Below are positions 1-5,713 of a DNA stretch of 6,732 bases, piece after piece. The stretch's first letter is position 1, and each line of letters opens with the position of its first letter. The stretch comes from Terriglobales bacterium (GTDB taxonomy: Bacteria; Acidobacteriota; Terriglobia; Terriglobales; Acidobacteriaceae), in assembly GCA_030043575.1 (NCBI GenBank), contig JASHXK010000062.1, forward strand, positions 1-6,732, read 5' to 3'. The position numbers and the translations under genes are program-made. The notes under the pieces were generated by a model. It was not told the origin of the DNA and searched no databases. It saw only the letters and a program-made list of their open reading frames with translations.

Positions 1-237
1 CTGGATTACTTGGACTGCCTTCACGCCGGGCATCTTCTCGGCCACAGAGGTGTCGATGCTGGTGATGCGGGCATGAGCGTAGGGACAACGGAGGATCTTT
101 CCGGAGAGCAGTCCGGCGGGATTGTAGTCGTAGGTGTACTTGGCGCGACCGGAGGATTTGATGGGACCATCGACGCGCGAAATCCTCTTGCCGAGCAAGG
201 GGCGAGTTGCGGGATCGGGCCAGGCGTAGTCGCTCAT
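1..237 (-). CDS. Molybdopterin-binding (large) subunit of a xanthine dehydrogenase-family molybdenum hydroxylase, N-terminal part only
   Basis: Only the first 79 residues are visible; the frame stays open to the window edge. The protein begins MSDYAWPDPATRPLLGK, followed by RISRVDGPIKSSGRAKYTYD and, near residues 44-60, LSGKILRCPYAHARITS. The R-x-D-(G/A)-x-x-K-x-x-G-x-A-x-Y pattern and the SPhAHARI-like segment are hallmarks of the N-terminal a/b hammerhead domain of the CoxL/XdhA/PaoC large subunit, which carries the molybdenum cofactor and oxidises aldehydes, purines or N-heterocycles. There is no signal peptide of its own. Since the partner [2Fe-2S] subunit carries a Tat signal, export as a folded complex is likely, as known for PaoABC. 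The ATG overlaps the upstream stop as ATGA (237-234), suggesting translational coupling. The substrate cannot be told from this fragment, and whether an FAD subunit follows is outside the window. Confidence 0.88.
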   Translation of the reverse strand, partial: MSDYAWPDPATRPLLGKRISRVDGPIKSSGRAKYTYDYNPAGLLSGKILRCPYAHARITSIDTSVAEKMPGVKAVQVIQ

Positions 238-899
238 AAGGAGCCGCCTTCAAGGACCGCTGTGTCACTCGTGCTTGTAGACTTCGCCGAGGCCGTTTTA
301 CTGAGAGCTACAGCACGGATTCCGTCATAAGTGCCGCAGCGGCAGAAGTTGCCGCTTAAGCCGCGACGAATGTCGTCCTCGGTGGCCTTAGGGTGCTGCT
401 GGAGAAAATGCGTGGTAGCGACGATAAAACCCGGCGTGCAGAAACCACATTGCTGCGCATCGTGGTCGACGAAGGCCTGCATGACGGGCGTGAGGGCGCC
501 GCCATCGGTGAGGCCTTCGATGGTCGTGATCTTCTTGCCCTGAGCATCGATCGCCAGCACCATGCAGGCATAAACCGGCTTGCCTTCCAGCAGGATGGTG
601 CAGGCGCCACAGGTGCCTCGATCGCAGACGCGCTTGGCTCCAGTGAGGTTGAACGTATCCCGCAGGGCGTCCAGCAAAGTGACACGCGGCTCTAGGTCTG
701 CCGTCAACTCGTTGCCGTTGACGTTGAGCGCGATTGGAACTTTACCCGGCCCATGGACCGCAACATCTTCGCCGCCAGCGTGGACGACGGTTGGCCCAAG
801 CGCGAGCGGTACGGCCACTCCGACTCCCGAAATCTTGATGAAATCGCGTCGAGTAAGTCCTGAGTTTTGATGGGGTTTCGGCGCGTTCTCGTCCTTCAT
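234..899 (-). CDS. [2Fe-2S]-binding subunit of a periplasmic molybdenum hydroxylase (xanthine dehydrogenase/PaoA-like), Tat-exported
   Basis: This 221-residue protein is the electron-transfer small subunit of a molybdenum hydroxylase. A twin-arginine signal lies at the N-terminus (TRRDFIK, residues 16-22, then a hydrophobic stretch to about 35 and a VHA-GG cleavage-like site near 41). A plant-type ferredoxin domain follows, with cluster cysteines C92, C97, C100 and C112 in CDRGTCGAC...YAC. The C-terminal helical domain binds the second cluster through C151 and C154 (QQCGFCTPGF) and C186 and C188 (GNFCRCGTY). All eight ligands are present. Length and signal match PaoA/YagT-type subunits rather than the shorter cytoplasmic kind. 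A GGAGG lies at 904-908, 4 nt before the ATG. The gene overlaps the molybdopterin subunit gene by 4 nt. The product probably passes electrons from the molybdenum centre to an FAD subunit or a periplasmic acceptor. The cytochrome c gene upstream is a possible acceptor, but a terminator separates the two. Confidence 0.93.
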   Translation of the reverse strand: MKDENAPKPHQNSGLTRRDFIKISGVGVAVPLALGPTVVHAGGEDVAVHGPGKVPIALNVNGNELTADLEPRVTLLDALRDTFNLTGAKRVCDRGTCGACTILLEGKPVYACMVLAIDAQGKKITTIEGLTDGGALTPVMQAFVDHDAQQCGFCTPGFIVATTHFLQQHPKATEDDIRRGLSGNFCRCGTYDGIRAVALSKTASAKSTSTSDTAVLEGGSL

Positions 900-940
900 C
901 CTGCCTCCACGAAGCTCATTCCATCACACCTGCATAACGA

Positions 941-952
941 TTGCGAGTATAA
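941..952 (-). promoter_or_regulatory. Candidate -10 element for the molybdenum hydroxylase operon
   Basis: Read on the minus strand this is TTATACTCGCAA, containing TATACT (951-946), one mismatch from TATAAT. A start site would fall near 939, leaving a leader of about 40 nt before the ATG at 899. No convincing -35 hexamer sits 16-18 nt upstream, so this is a suggestion only. The box and its downstream flank resemble those of the -10 box at 3935-3940. Confidence 0.35.
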
Positions 953-1000
953 CTCTGCCGGCGGGAACGCTGCAGGGCGCATGGGAGGAACGGGCGCAAG

Positions 1001-1027
1001 AAAAAGGCGGTCCATAACGGATCGCCT
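1001..1027 (-). terminator. Rho-independent terminator of the cytochrome c gene
   Basis: On the minus strand, 25 nt after the cytochrome c stop codon, AGGCG-A-TCC pairs with GGA-C-CGCCT around a GTTAT loop. That gives five base pairs, one A.C mismatch, then three base pairs, followed by a run of T (1005-1001). It separates the cytochrome c transcript from the molybdenum hydroxylase operon further on, although some read-through cannot be excluded. Confidence 0.8.
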
Positions 1028-1051
1028 GTATGGAAGACGAAAAGGTTCGAA

Positions 1052-1363
1052 CTACTTCTTCAGCGTGCGGATATAGGCTACAAGGTCTTTGATCTGAGCG
1101 TCGGTAAGCTTGCCCTTATAAGCCGGCATCTTGCCTTTGCCATCGGTGATAGCAGCGTTGAGATCGGCGTCGGACATGCCTTGCACGTCAGGGCCATTGA
1201 GCGGCTTGGCTCCCATCATGCTCTTGCTTCCATCGGCACCATGACACGCGGCACATTTTGCCTTGTAGGTGTCGGCTGCCGACTGCGCTGCTGCCAGCGG
1301 AGGCAAGGCTAATGCGAGTATCAAGCTGAACAGGGCAATACGTTGTAACCAGCTGGTTCTCAT
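1052..1363 (-). CDS. Small secreted class I cytochrome c (single haem)
   Basis: This 103-residue protein has a Sec signal peptide: MRTSWLQR, then a hydrophobic core and PPLAAA, with likely cleavage after about residue 26. The haem-binding motif CAACH is at residues 37-41, followed by GADGS. The probable distal ligand is M79 in the GKMPAYKGKL segment, and the closing helix (IKDLVAYIRTLKK) is typical of mono-haem class I cytochromes c (cytochrome c6/c551-like). It should carry single electrons in the periplasm. The start at 1363 is supported by AAGGAG (1379-1374), with a further AAGG (1373-1370) 6 nt before the ATG. The gene is divergent from hemA and has its own terminator. The partner is unknown; the neighbouring molybdenum hydroxylase or a terminal oxidase are possible. 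It lacks extra domains, so it is not a fused oxidase subunit. Confidence 0.93.
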   Translation of the reverse strand: MRTSWLQRIALFSLILALALPPLAAAQSAADTYKAKCAACHGADGSKSMMGAKPLNGPDVQGMSDADLNAAITDGKGKMPAYKGKLTDAQIKDLVAYIRTLKK

Positions 1364-1442
1364 TCGTTTCCTTCTCCTTCAGCAGACCTTTTGGGAAATG
1401 CACTCATGCGCCGCAATTTTCGGCAACAGTAATGTACTCCCA

Positions 1443-1456
1443 CGAACGGACGTTCG
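1443..1456. promoter_or_regulatory. Perfect 14-bp palindrome, candidate operator fitting the LexA (Gram-positive type) box pattern
   Basis: The sequence is CGAACG-GA-CGTTCG. It has perfect 6-bp arms and fits CGAAC-R-N-R-Y-GTTCG, the pattern known for the Bacillus-type LexA/DinR box (GAAC-N4-GTTC core). It lies 80 bp upstream of the cytochrome c start and 260 bp upstream of the hemA start. On the minus strand a weak -10-like TACATT (1436-1431) lies just downstream, so the palindrome would sit in the promoter spacer of the cytochrome c gene. The palindrome is observed; the binding protein is inference. The arms could belong to another dimeric repressor. Confidence 0.45.
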
Positions 1457-1703
1457 CCATACAACTTCAGGGGCAGAAACGATCAAAGCTGAAATTGCAT
1501 CTGCGTCCGGCGCTTGTCCTCGTCCGAGCGCGTGCGAAAAACCTCTGCGGCAGGGTGATATGCCGCTGAGTGCCAGTCGATGGCGACAGGCCCCGCGCAG
1601 CCGTGCGACGCTAACCCAATAGCATTATGGGATTTAACCGCTTTGCCATCTCTCCTGCCGGTTTGGCATTTGCGGTGCCTTTACCACTCACAGATTGCTT
1701 GGC

Positions 1704-1708
1704 AGGAG
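1704..1708 (+). promoter_or_regulatory. Ribosome-binding site that fixes the hemA start
   Basis: AGGAG lies 7 nt before the GTG at 1716. An in-frame TTG at 1695 lies upstream of this site and would add seven residues (MLGRRRP) not expected in the family. The GTG start gives a protein beginning at the usual GluTR first strand. Confidence 0.8.
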
Positions 1709-1715
1709 ACGCCCC

Positions 1716-3035
1716 GTGGAACCGACGCTAGCTGTAATCGGACTCAACTTTCGAACCTCATCGGTCGCGGTTCGCGAGCGTTTCTGGATCAGCCCAGCCC
1801 GCCGCAGCGATGCTCTGCTGCAGCTGGTGCGCTCCGAAGGAATCGAGGAGATCATCGTCCTGGCGACCTGCAATCGCACCGAGTTCATTATCTGGGCCAG
1901 CGACGTTCCTACGGCAGCCAACTCTGTCCTCAGGTTCCTTACCCAAGAATTTCAACTCAAGCTGTCGGAGTGGTCGCATTTCTATCGCTTGATGGATGAC
2001 GTCGCGTTGACCCACATCTTTCGTGTGACTTCCAGTCTGGACTCCATGGTCCTCGGTGAGCCCGAGATTACAGGCCAGGTGAAAGATGCCTGGGCGCTGG
2101 CACAACAGACAGGAACGACCGGCCGCTTCCTCGATGCCGTGATGCAGAAGGCGATGACCGTTTCCAAGCGAGTTCGGACAGAGACGGCGATTGGATCGTC
2201 GGCAGTGTCGGTTCCTTACGCATCAGTTCAGCTTTCGCGCGATGTCCTGGGAGAGCTCACCGGCCGCGAAGTGCTGTTGATCGGCGCTGGCAAAATGAGC
2301 GAGCTGGCCGCGCACTACCTGATGAAGGCAGGTGCGAGCAACGTGAAGGTGATGAATCGCACCGCTGCTCGCGGAGAAGAGTTGGCCGCGAAGTTGGGCG
2401 CGACTCCGGTTTCGTTTGACGACAGATTCCAGTATTTGAAGAAGGCAGACATCGTCGTCAGTTCGACCTCGTGTCCGCACTTCATTCTGAGCCGCCAGGA
2501 AGCTGAGAGCATCGCGAAGGAGCGGAAGCACAAGCCGATGGTGATGATCGACATCGCAGTGCCGCGTGACATCGATCCTGCGGTGCGGGGAGTGGAAGGA
2601 ATTCACCTCTTCGACATGGATCAGCTCGAACAGGTAGTGGCGCGTAACGCCAGCGGACGACAGGCGGCTGCCGAAGCGGCAGACAAGATTGTGCAAGCGG
2701 AGGTGCAGGGCTTCCGTCGCAAACTGATGGCGGAGCGGGTTGTGCCCACTATCGTCGCCCTGCGCCAGCACCTCGATGAACTTTGCCGGCAGGAATTGGA
2801 AGTCCTGCGCAAGGAGTTTGGCCCATTCACGGAAGATCAGGACCAGGCATTGACAGCGTTAACGAGCCATATAACCCAACGGATAGCCGGTTCCCTGGCG
2901 CGTGAATTGAAGGGACTTCCAGAGAGGCAGGAGCAGGATGTGTTGACCGCAGCGGTCGGGCGCCTGTTTCACCTCGAACAGCCGATAACGGCTGCCGCCG
3001 GCGCCAAGACTGAGCAATTAGTGACCAGCAATTAG
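1716..3035 (+). CDS. hemA: Glutamyl-tRNA reductase (HemA)
   Basis: HemA reduces glutamyl-tRNA(Glu) with NADPH to glutamate-1-semialdehyde, the first committed step of the C5 route to 5-aminolevulinate, haem and other tetrapyrroles, in the cytoplasm. The product is 439 residues from the GTG start, a normal length. The catalytic domain has GLNFRTSSVAVRERF (9-23) and the nucleophile C52 in ATCNRTEF (50-57). The conserved H100 sits before FRVTSSLDSMVLGEPEITGQ (102-121). The NADPH-binding Rossmann domain carries LIGAGKM (188-194), followed by NRT and STSCPHFI segments. The long C-terminal helices (from about 300) are the dimerisation domain. The usual NH of the GxNHxT motif is NF here, a change outside the catalytic cysteine. 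The TPR gene follows after 25 nt, so the two are probably cotranscribed. hemC, a common neighbour of hemA, is not next to it. Confidence 0.97.
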   Translation: MEPTLAVIGLNFRTSSVAVRERFWISPARRSDALLQLVRSEGIEEIIVLATCNRTEFIIWASDVPTAANSVLRFLTQEFQLKLSEWSHFYRLMDDVALTHIFRVTSSLDSMVLGEPEITGQVKDAWALAQQTGTTGRFLDAVMQKAMTVSKRVRTETAIGSSAVSVPYASVQLSRDVLGELTGREVLLIGAGKMSELAAHYLMKAGASNVKVMNRTAARGEELAAKLGATPVSFDDRFQYLKKADIVVSSTSCPHFILSRQEAESIAKERKHKPMVMIDIAVPRDIDPAVRGVEGIHLFDMDQLEQVVARNASGRQAAAEAADKIVQAEVQGFRRKLMAERVVPTIVALRQHLDELCRQELEVLRKEFGPFTEDQDQALTALTSHITQRIAGSLARELKGLPERQEQDVLTAAVGRLFHLEQPITAAAGAKTEQLVTSN

Positions 3036-3060
3036 CTGGGAAATAAATAAGGAGCAACTG

Positions 3061-3750
3061 ATGTCTTCCTCTGCGCAAAACAAGAACAGCAACACGAACC
3101 CCGGCTTCACCACGGTGCAAGCCTATACGCTGGCGGTAATCACGTTGGCGATCGGAATCGCGGTCGGATATTTCGCTCGCGGGTCGGCGTCCGTTTCTAC
3201 AACTACGGAAAGTGCGGAAGCTGCGCCGCCAAGTACAACCACTAACGCTCCCATGGGAGCGGCACAGCTCCCGGGAATCGGAGCTCCCCAACAACAGCAG
3301 GGAACCTCGCCCGAGATGTTGGCAAAAGCAGCCGAGCCGCTGCTGGCTCAACTCAAGACCAATGCGAACGACTTCGATACGCTGACCAAGATTGGGAACT
3401 TGTATTACGACGGGCAGGCGTATCCGCAAGCTATCGAGTACTACGAAAAGGCCCTCGCTGTTCAACCCAATAACCCGGATGTGCGCACGGATCTCGGAAC
3501 CGCCTACTGGTACACCGGTGATCCCGATAAGGCGGTTGCGAACTTCCAGAAGGCTCTGGCGATTCGGCCCAATCATCCGGGAACGCTGTTCAACCTCGGG
3601 ATCGTAATGTGGCAAGGCAAAAAGGATCCAAAGGCAGCCGTGGTGGCCTGGGAGAAGCTGCTTCAGACCAACCCCGATTACCCGCAGAAGGATCAGGTGC
3701 AGATGTTGATTGAGCGCGCGAAAATGCACGGAGCTAACGTCAAAGGCTAG
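3061..3750 (+). CDS. Membrane-anchored tetratricopeptide-repeat protein (NrfG/CcmI-like architecture)
   Basis: This 229-residue protein has a short N-terminal tail, one transmembrane helix at about 22-39 (YTLAVITLAIGIAVGYFA), and a Ser/Thr/Ala/Pro/Gln-rich linker at about 41-85 with a QQQQ stretch. Three TPR units follow at about 104-137 (TLTKIGNLYYDGQAYPQAIE), 138-171 (DLGTAYWYTGDPDKAVANF) and 172-205 (LFNLGIVMWQGKKDPKAAV). With few positive charges before the helix and an ARG after it, topology is not certain, but a periplasmic TPR domain would match NrfG/CcmI, which hold apocytochrome c during haem attachment. A GGAG (3051-3054) lies 6 nt before the ATG. The gene sits 25 nt after hemA and before a strong terminator, so the two probably form one operon. 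The cytochrome-maturation role is an inference from architecture and neighbours; TPR proteins serve many other assembly roles. Confidence 0.85.
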   Translation: MSSSAQNKNSNTNPGFTTVQAYTLAVITLAIGIAVGYFARGSASVSTTTESAEAAPPSTTTNAPMGAAQLPGIGAPQQQQGTSPEMLAKAAEPLLAQLKTNANDFDTLTKIGNLYYDGQAYPQAIEYYEKALAVQPNNPDVRTDLGTAYWYTGDPDKAVANFQKALAIRPNHPGTLFNLGIVMWQGKKDPKAAVVAWEKLLQTNPDYPQKDQVQMLIERAKMHGANVKG

Positions 3751-3754
3751 CTTG

Positions 3755-3788
3755 GTGCGCGCCGGGACTACGATCCCGCGCACGTAGT
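3755..3788 (+). repeat. Alternative overlapping hairpins just after the TPR gene
   Basis: GTGCGC (3755-3760) with GGGA (3764-3767) can pair with TCCC-GCGCAC (3774-3783), leaving a GCC bulge. The overlapping ACTACG (3767-3772) can instead pair with CGTAGT (3783-3788). The two folds exclude each other. There is no T-run directly after either, so they are probably a 3' stabilising structure or an upstream part of the terminator at 3796 rather than a terminator. Confidence 0.45.
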
Positions 3789-3795
3789 CGCTCAC

Positions 3796-3835
3796 CCCGG
3801 GACGATGCTGGCGCAGAGCTCGTCCCGGGTTTTTT
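3796..3835 (+). terminator. Strong Rho-independent terminator of the hemA-TPR operon
   Basis: A perfect 10-bp stem (CCCGGGACGA at 3796-3805 with TCGTCCCGGG at 3820-3829) encloses a 14-nt loop in which GCT and AGC can add three pairs. Six T follow at 3830-3835. It lies 45 nt after the stop codon of the TPR gene and isolates the operon from the TMTC-like gene downstream. Confidence 0.95.
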
Positions 3836-3922
3836 GTCGCGGGCGAACACTAGAGAATCGTCTGCCCCAGCAGCCTTGCAACCGGCGCTGTTTCATGACA
3901 GTGAAGGCGCACGCCTCCCCAC

Positions 3923-3940
3923 AGTGAGGTCACTTATAAT
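3923..3940 (+). promoter_or_regulatory. Promoter -10 box with abutting dyad, upstream of the TMTC-like gene
   Basis: A perfect TATAAT is at 3935-3940, directly preceded by the dyad AGTGA-GG-TCACT (3923-3934). A start site near 3947 would leave a leader of only about 15 nt before the ATG at 3962. I see no -35 hexamer at the right spacing (CGCCTC is at 3912-3917), which would fit an activated or otherwise controlled promoter. The dyad may be an operator, but its 5-bp arms are short. Confidence 0.55.
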
Positions 3941-3961
3941 CGCGAGTACGACAAGCGCCGC

Positions 3962-5599
3962 ATGACTTCCGTGGAAGTGAATCTCAAGCCCGCGGCCGTG
4001 ACCCAGCCGAAGGCCAGCCCGCTGGCGAACCTGGTGAAGCGCCCGGCTGTGCTCAGCCTGATTCTGGCTATCGCGACGATAGCCCTTTATTGTCCCGTCC
4101 ACCATCATCCATTCGTCAATTATGACGATGGAGACTACGTTTATCAGAACCGGCAGGTGCAGTCCGGCTTGAGTTGGGCCACATTGAAGTGGGCACTAAC
4201 CACCTCTCACGCTCAAAACTGGCACCCGTTGACGTGGTTGAGTCACGCCTTGGACTGGCAGTTGTTTGGAGACAAGCCCGCAGGTCCTCACGACGTGAAC
4301 GTCATTCTCCATGTACTGGATGCGGTTTTGTTGTTCTGGGTATTGTTACGCGCAACGGGATTTCCAGTACGCAGTTTCATGGTAGCTGTGTTGTTCGCGT
4401 TGCATCCCATCAACGTCGAATCGGTGGCATGGATTGCGGAGCGTAAGAACGTCCTCAGCATGATGTTTTTTCTCCTCGCGCTGGGAGCTTACCGCCGGTA
4501 TGCCAGCGGGCCGCGCGTGGGACGGTACGCTGTCGTAGCAGCATTGTTTGCTTTAGGCCTGATGGCGAAACCCCAGATCATTACGCTTCCCTGCGTACTT
4601 CTGCTGTGGGACTACTGGCCGTTACAACGTATGTTTCCAGAAGGGCGCGATCGCCACAGCGTTGCTCCGGAGGCTGGTGAAATTCCCGGACGAAGCTTGC
4701 GCTATTTAGTAATCGAGAAGATCCCCCTCTTTGCCATCGCCGCTGTCAGTGCGGCCATCACGCTCAACGTTCAGCACGCCGCGCGCTCGTGGTTCCCACG
4801 CCGCGTGCGGGCCGGCAATGGCATTTTCTCCTATGGACTTTATCTCTGGAAGGCCATCTGGCCTGCACGTCTCACTCTTTTCTATCCGCATCCCGGAGAT
4901 TCGCTGAATTGGTGGAAGGTCTCGCTATCGGGCGCGGTCCTGTTGCTCATAACTGCGTTCGTCATCGCAGGGCGACGCCACCGTTATCTGCCGGTGGGAT
5001 GGTTCTGGTTTATCGGTACGTTGGTTCCCATGTTGGGTATCGTGCAGGTTGGCATGCAGGCAATGGCCGACCGTTATGCGTACGTGTCGTTCATAGGCCT
5101 GTTCATCATCGTTTGCTGGGGAATGCCGGAGCTTGCAGAGTTTTTGCATTTGCCGCGGTACGCAATGGGAATTGCCGGCATCGCGGCAATACTGACTTTG
5201 GCCGTTGCGGCCCGCCGGCAACTTGACTATTGGCAAACTGAGGAAGGGCTATGGCGTCATGCCTTGGAGATCACTACGCGAAACTGGATTGCTGAAGGCG
5301 AATTGGGTACAGCCCTGGCTGTCGGCGGCAGAGTAGAAGAAGCCGTACCGCACTTCTACAACGTCCTGGCGATTGCGCCGACAGATACCACCGCAAATAT
5401 GGGACTCGCAATTTATGAGCTGAAGCGAGGCCGCTTCCACGAGGCCATCGGGTTTTATCAGCTGGTGGTAAAGGAAAAGGGAACGAAAACCGATCGAGTG
5501 GTCAATGCCTGGATTGGGATGGCCAAAGCATATTTCCGGCTTGGAGAAAATCAGAAAGCCCAGGAATGCCTGCAGACAGCCAAGCGGCTTCAACAATGA
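3962..5599 (+). CDS. Polytopic membrane protein with C-terminal TPR tail, TMTC/GT-C glycosyltransferase-like
   Basis: The 545-residue protein has a basic cytoplasmic start, a first membrane helix at about 29-45, and a loop with acidic motif YDDGDYV (54-60), the position of the catalytic acidic residues in GT-C glycosyltransferases. Next come NWHPLTWLSH (86-95), HPINVESVAWIAERKNVLS (148-166), LLLWDYWPL (213-221), GWFWF (346-350) and DRYAYVSFIGLF (370-381), with roughly ten hydrophobic segments between 29 and 417. The tail from about 443 holds two or three degenerate TPR units (AEGELGTALAVGG, ANMGLAIYELKRG, AWIGMAKAYFRLG). The HPINVESVA motif and the membrane-plus-TPR layout resemble TMTC O-mannosyltransferases and a large bacterial family usually annotated only as TPR protein. 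It may transfer a sugar from a lipid carrier to an exported protein; the substrate is unknown. No ribosome-binding site is visible before the ATG. A paralogue converges on it. Confidence 0.82.
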   Translation: MTSVEVNLKPAAVTQPKASPLANLVKRPAVLSLILAIATIALYCPVHHHPFVNYDDGDYVYQNRQVQSGLSWATLKWALTTSHAQNWHPLTWLSHALDWQLFGDKPAGPHDVNVILHVLDAVLLFWVLLRATGFPVRSFMVAVLFALHPINVESVAWIAERKNVLSMMFFLLALGAYRRYASGPRVGRYAVVAALFALGLMAKPQIITLPCVLLLWDYWPLQRMFPEGRDRHSVAPEAGEIPGRSLRYLVIEKIPLFAIAAVSAAITLNVQHAARSWFPRRVRAGNGIFSYGLYLWKAIWPARLTLFYPHPGDSLNWWKVSLSGAVLLLITAFVIAGRRHRYLPVGWFWFIGTLVPMLGIVQVGMQAMADRYAYVSFIGLFIIVCWGMPELAEFLHLPRYAMGIAGIAAILTLAVAARRQLDYWQTEEGLWRHALEITTRNWIAEGELGTALAVGGRVEEAVPHFYNVLAIAPTDTTANMGLAIYELKRGRFHEAIGFYQLVVKEKGTKTDRVVNAWIGMAKAYFRLGENQKAQECLQTAKRLQQ

Positions 5600-5672
5600 G
5601 TCCGCACGGACGGACGAATCAGTAACCAGACGCACGCCTTCGCGGAACCTGTCCCCCATCGCGATTGAACTT

Positions 5673-5694
5673 CCACAAAGTGCCGTTGTGGTTT
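5673..5694 (+). terminator. Possible weak terminator between the convergent TMTC-like genes
   Basis: CCACAA (5673-5678) pairs with TTGTGG (5686-5691) around a 7-nt loop and is followed by only TTT. On the other strand it is followed by AAGTT, so it would serve the plus-strand gene better. The stem is short and AT-rich in part; the 114-bp gap between the genes shows no better candidate. A GTCC-GCAC-GGAC hairpin at 5600-5611 directly after the stop has no T-run. Confidence 0.35.
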
Positions 5695-5713
5695 GCCGAA
5701 GTCAGGCGATGAC

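Larger units (their letters stand above)
1364..1715. other. Divergent intergenic region between the cytochrome c gene and hemA
   Basis: About 350 bp with no gene I can support. It contains the ribosome-binding site of the cytochrome c gene at one end, that of hemA at the other, and the 14-bp palindrome at 1443-1456. I see no good sigma-70 promoter for hemA. A reading frame of about 75 codons starts at the ATG at 1398 and ends at 1622, but it has no ribosome-binding site and a composition unlike a protein. A very short dyad (TGCC-GGTTT-GGCA) lies just upstream of hemA at 1657-1669. Confidence 0.6.

Noticed and set aside
1465..1486. TTGATC (1486-1481) and TTGTAT (1464-1459) as a minus-strand promoter for the cytochrome c gene
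   Set aside because: The -10 agrees at only three of six positions; it is too weak to annotate.
1398..1622. Possible small gene between the cytochrome c gene and hemA
   Set aside because: There is no ribosome-binding site, the composition is unlike a protein, and there is no hydrophobic or motif structure. The frame also extends upstream across the cytochrome c gene in antisense.
1695..1715. Earlier TTG start for hemA
   Set aside because: The AGGAG at 1704-1708 lies inside this extension and points to the GTG at 1716, which gives the usual N-terminus.
2827..3795. Open frame of 322 codons on the minus strand, antisense to the TPR gene
   Set aside because: It lies opposite a clear TPR gene with a good ribosome-binding site and terminator. 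Its translation is rich in Arg, Ser and Leu without domain motifs, which is typical of an antisense shadow.
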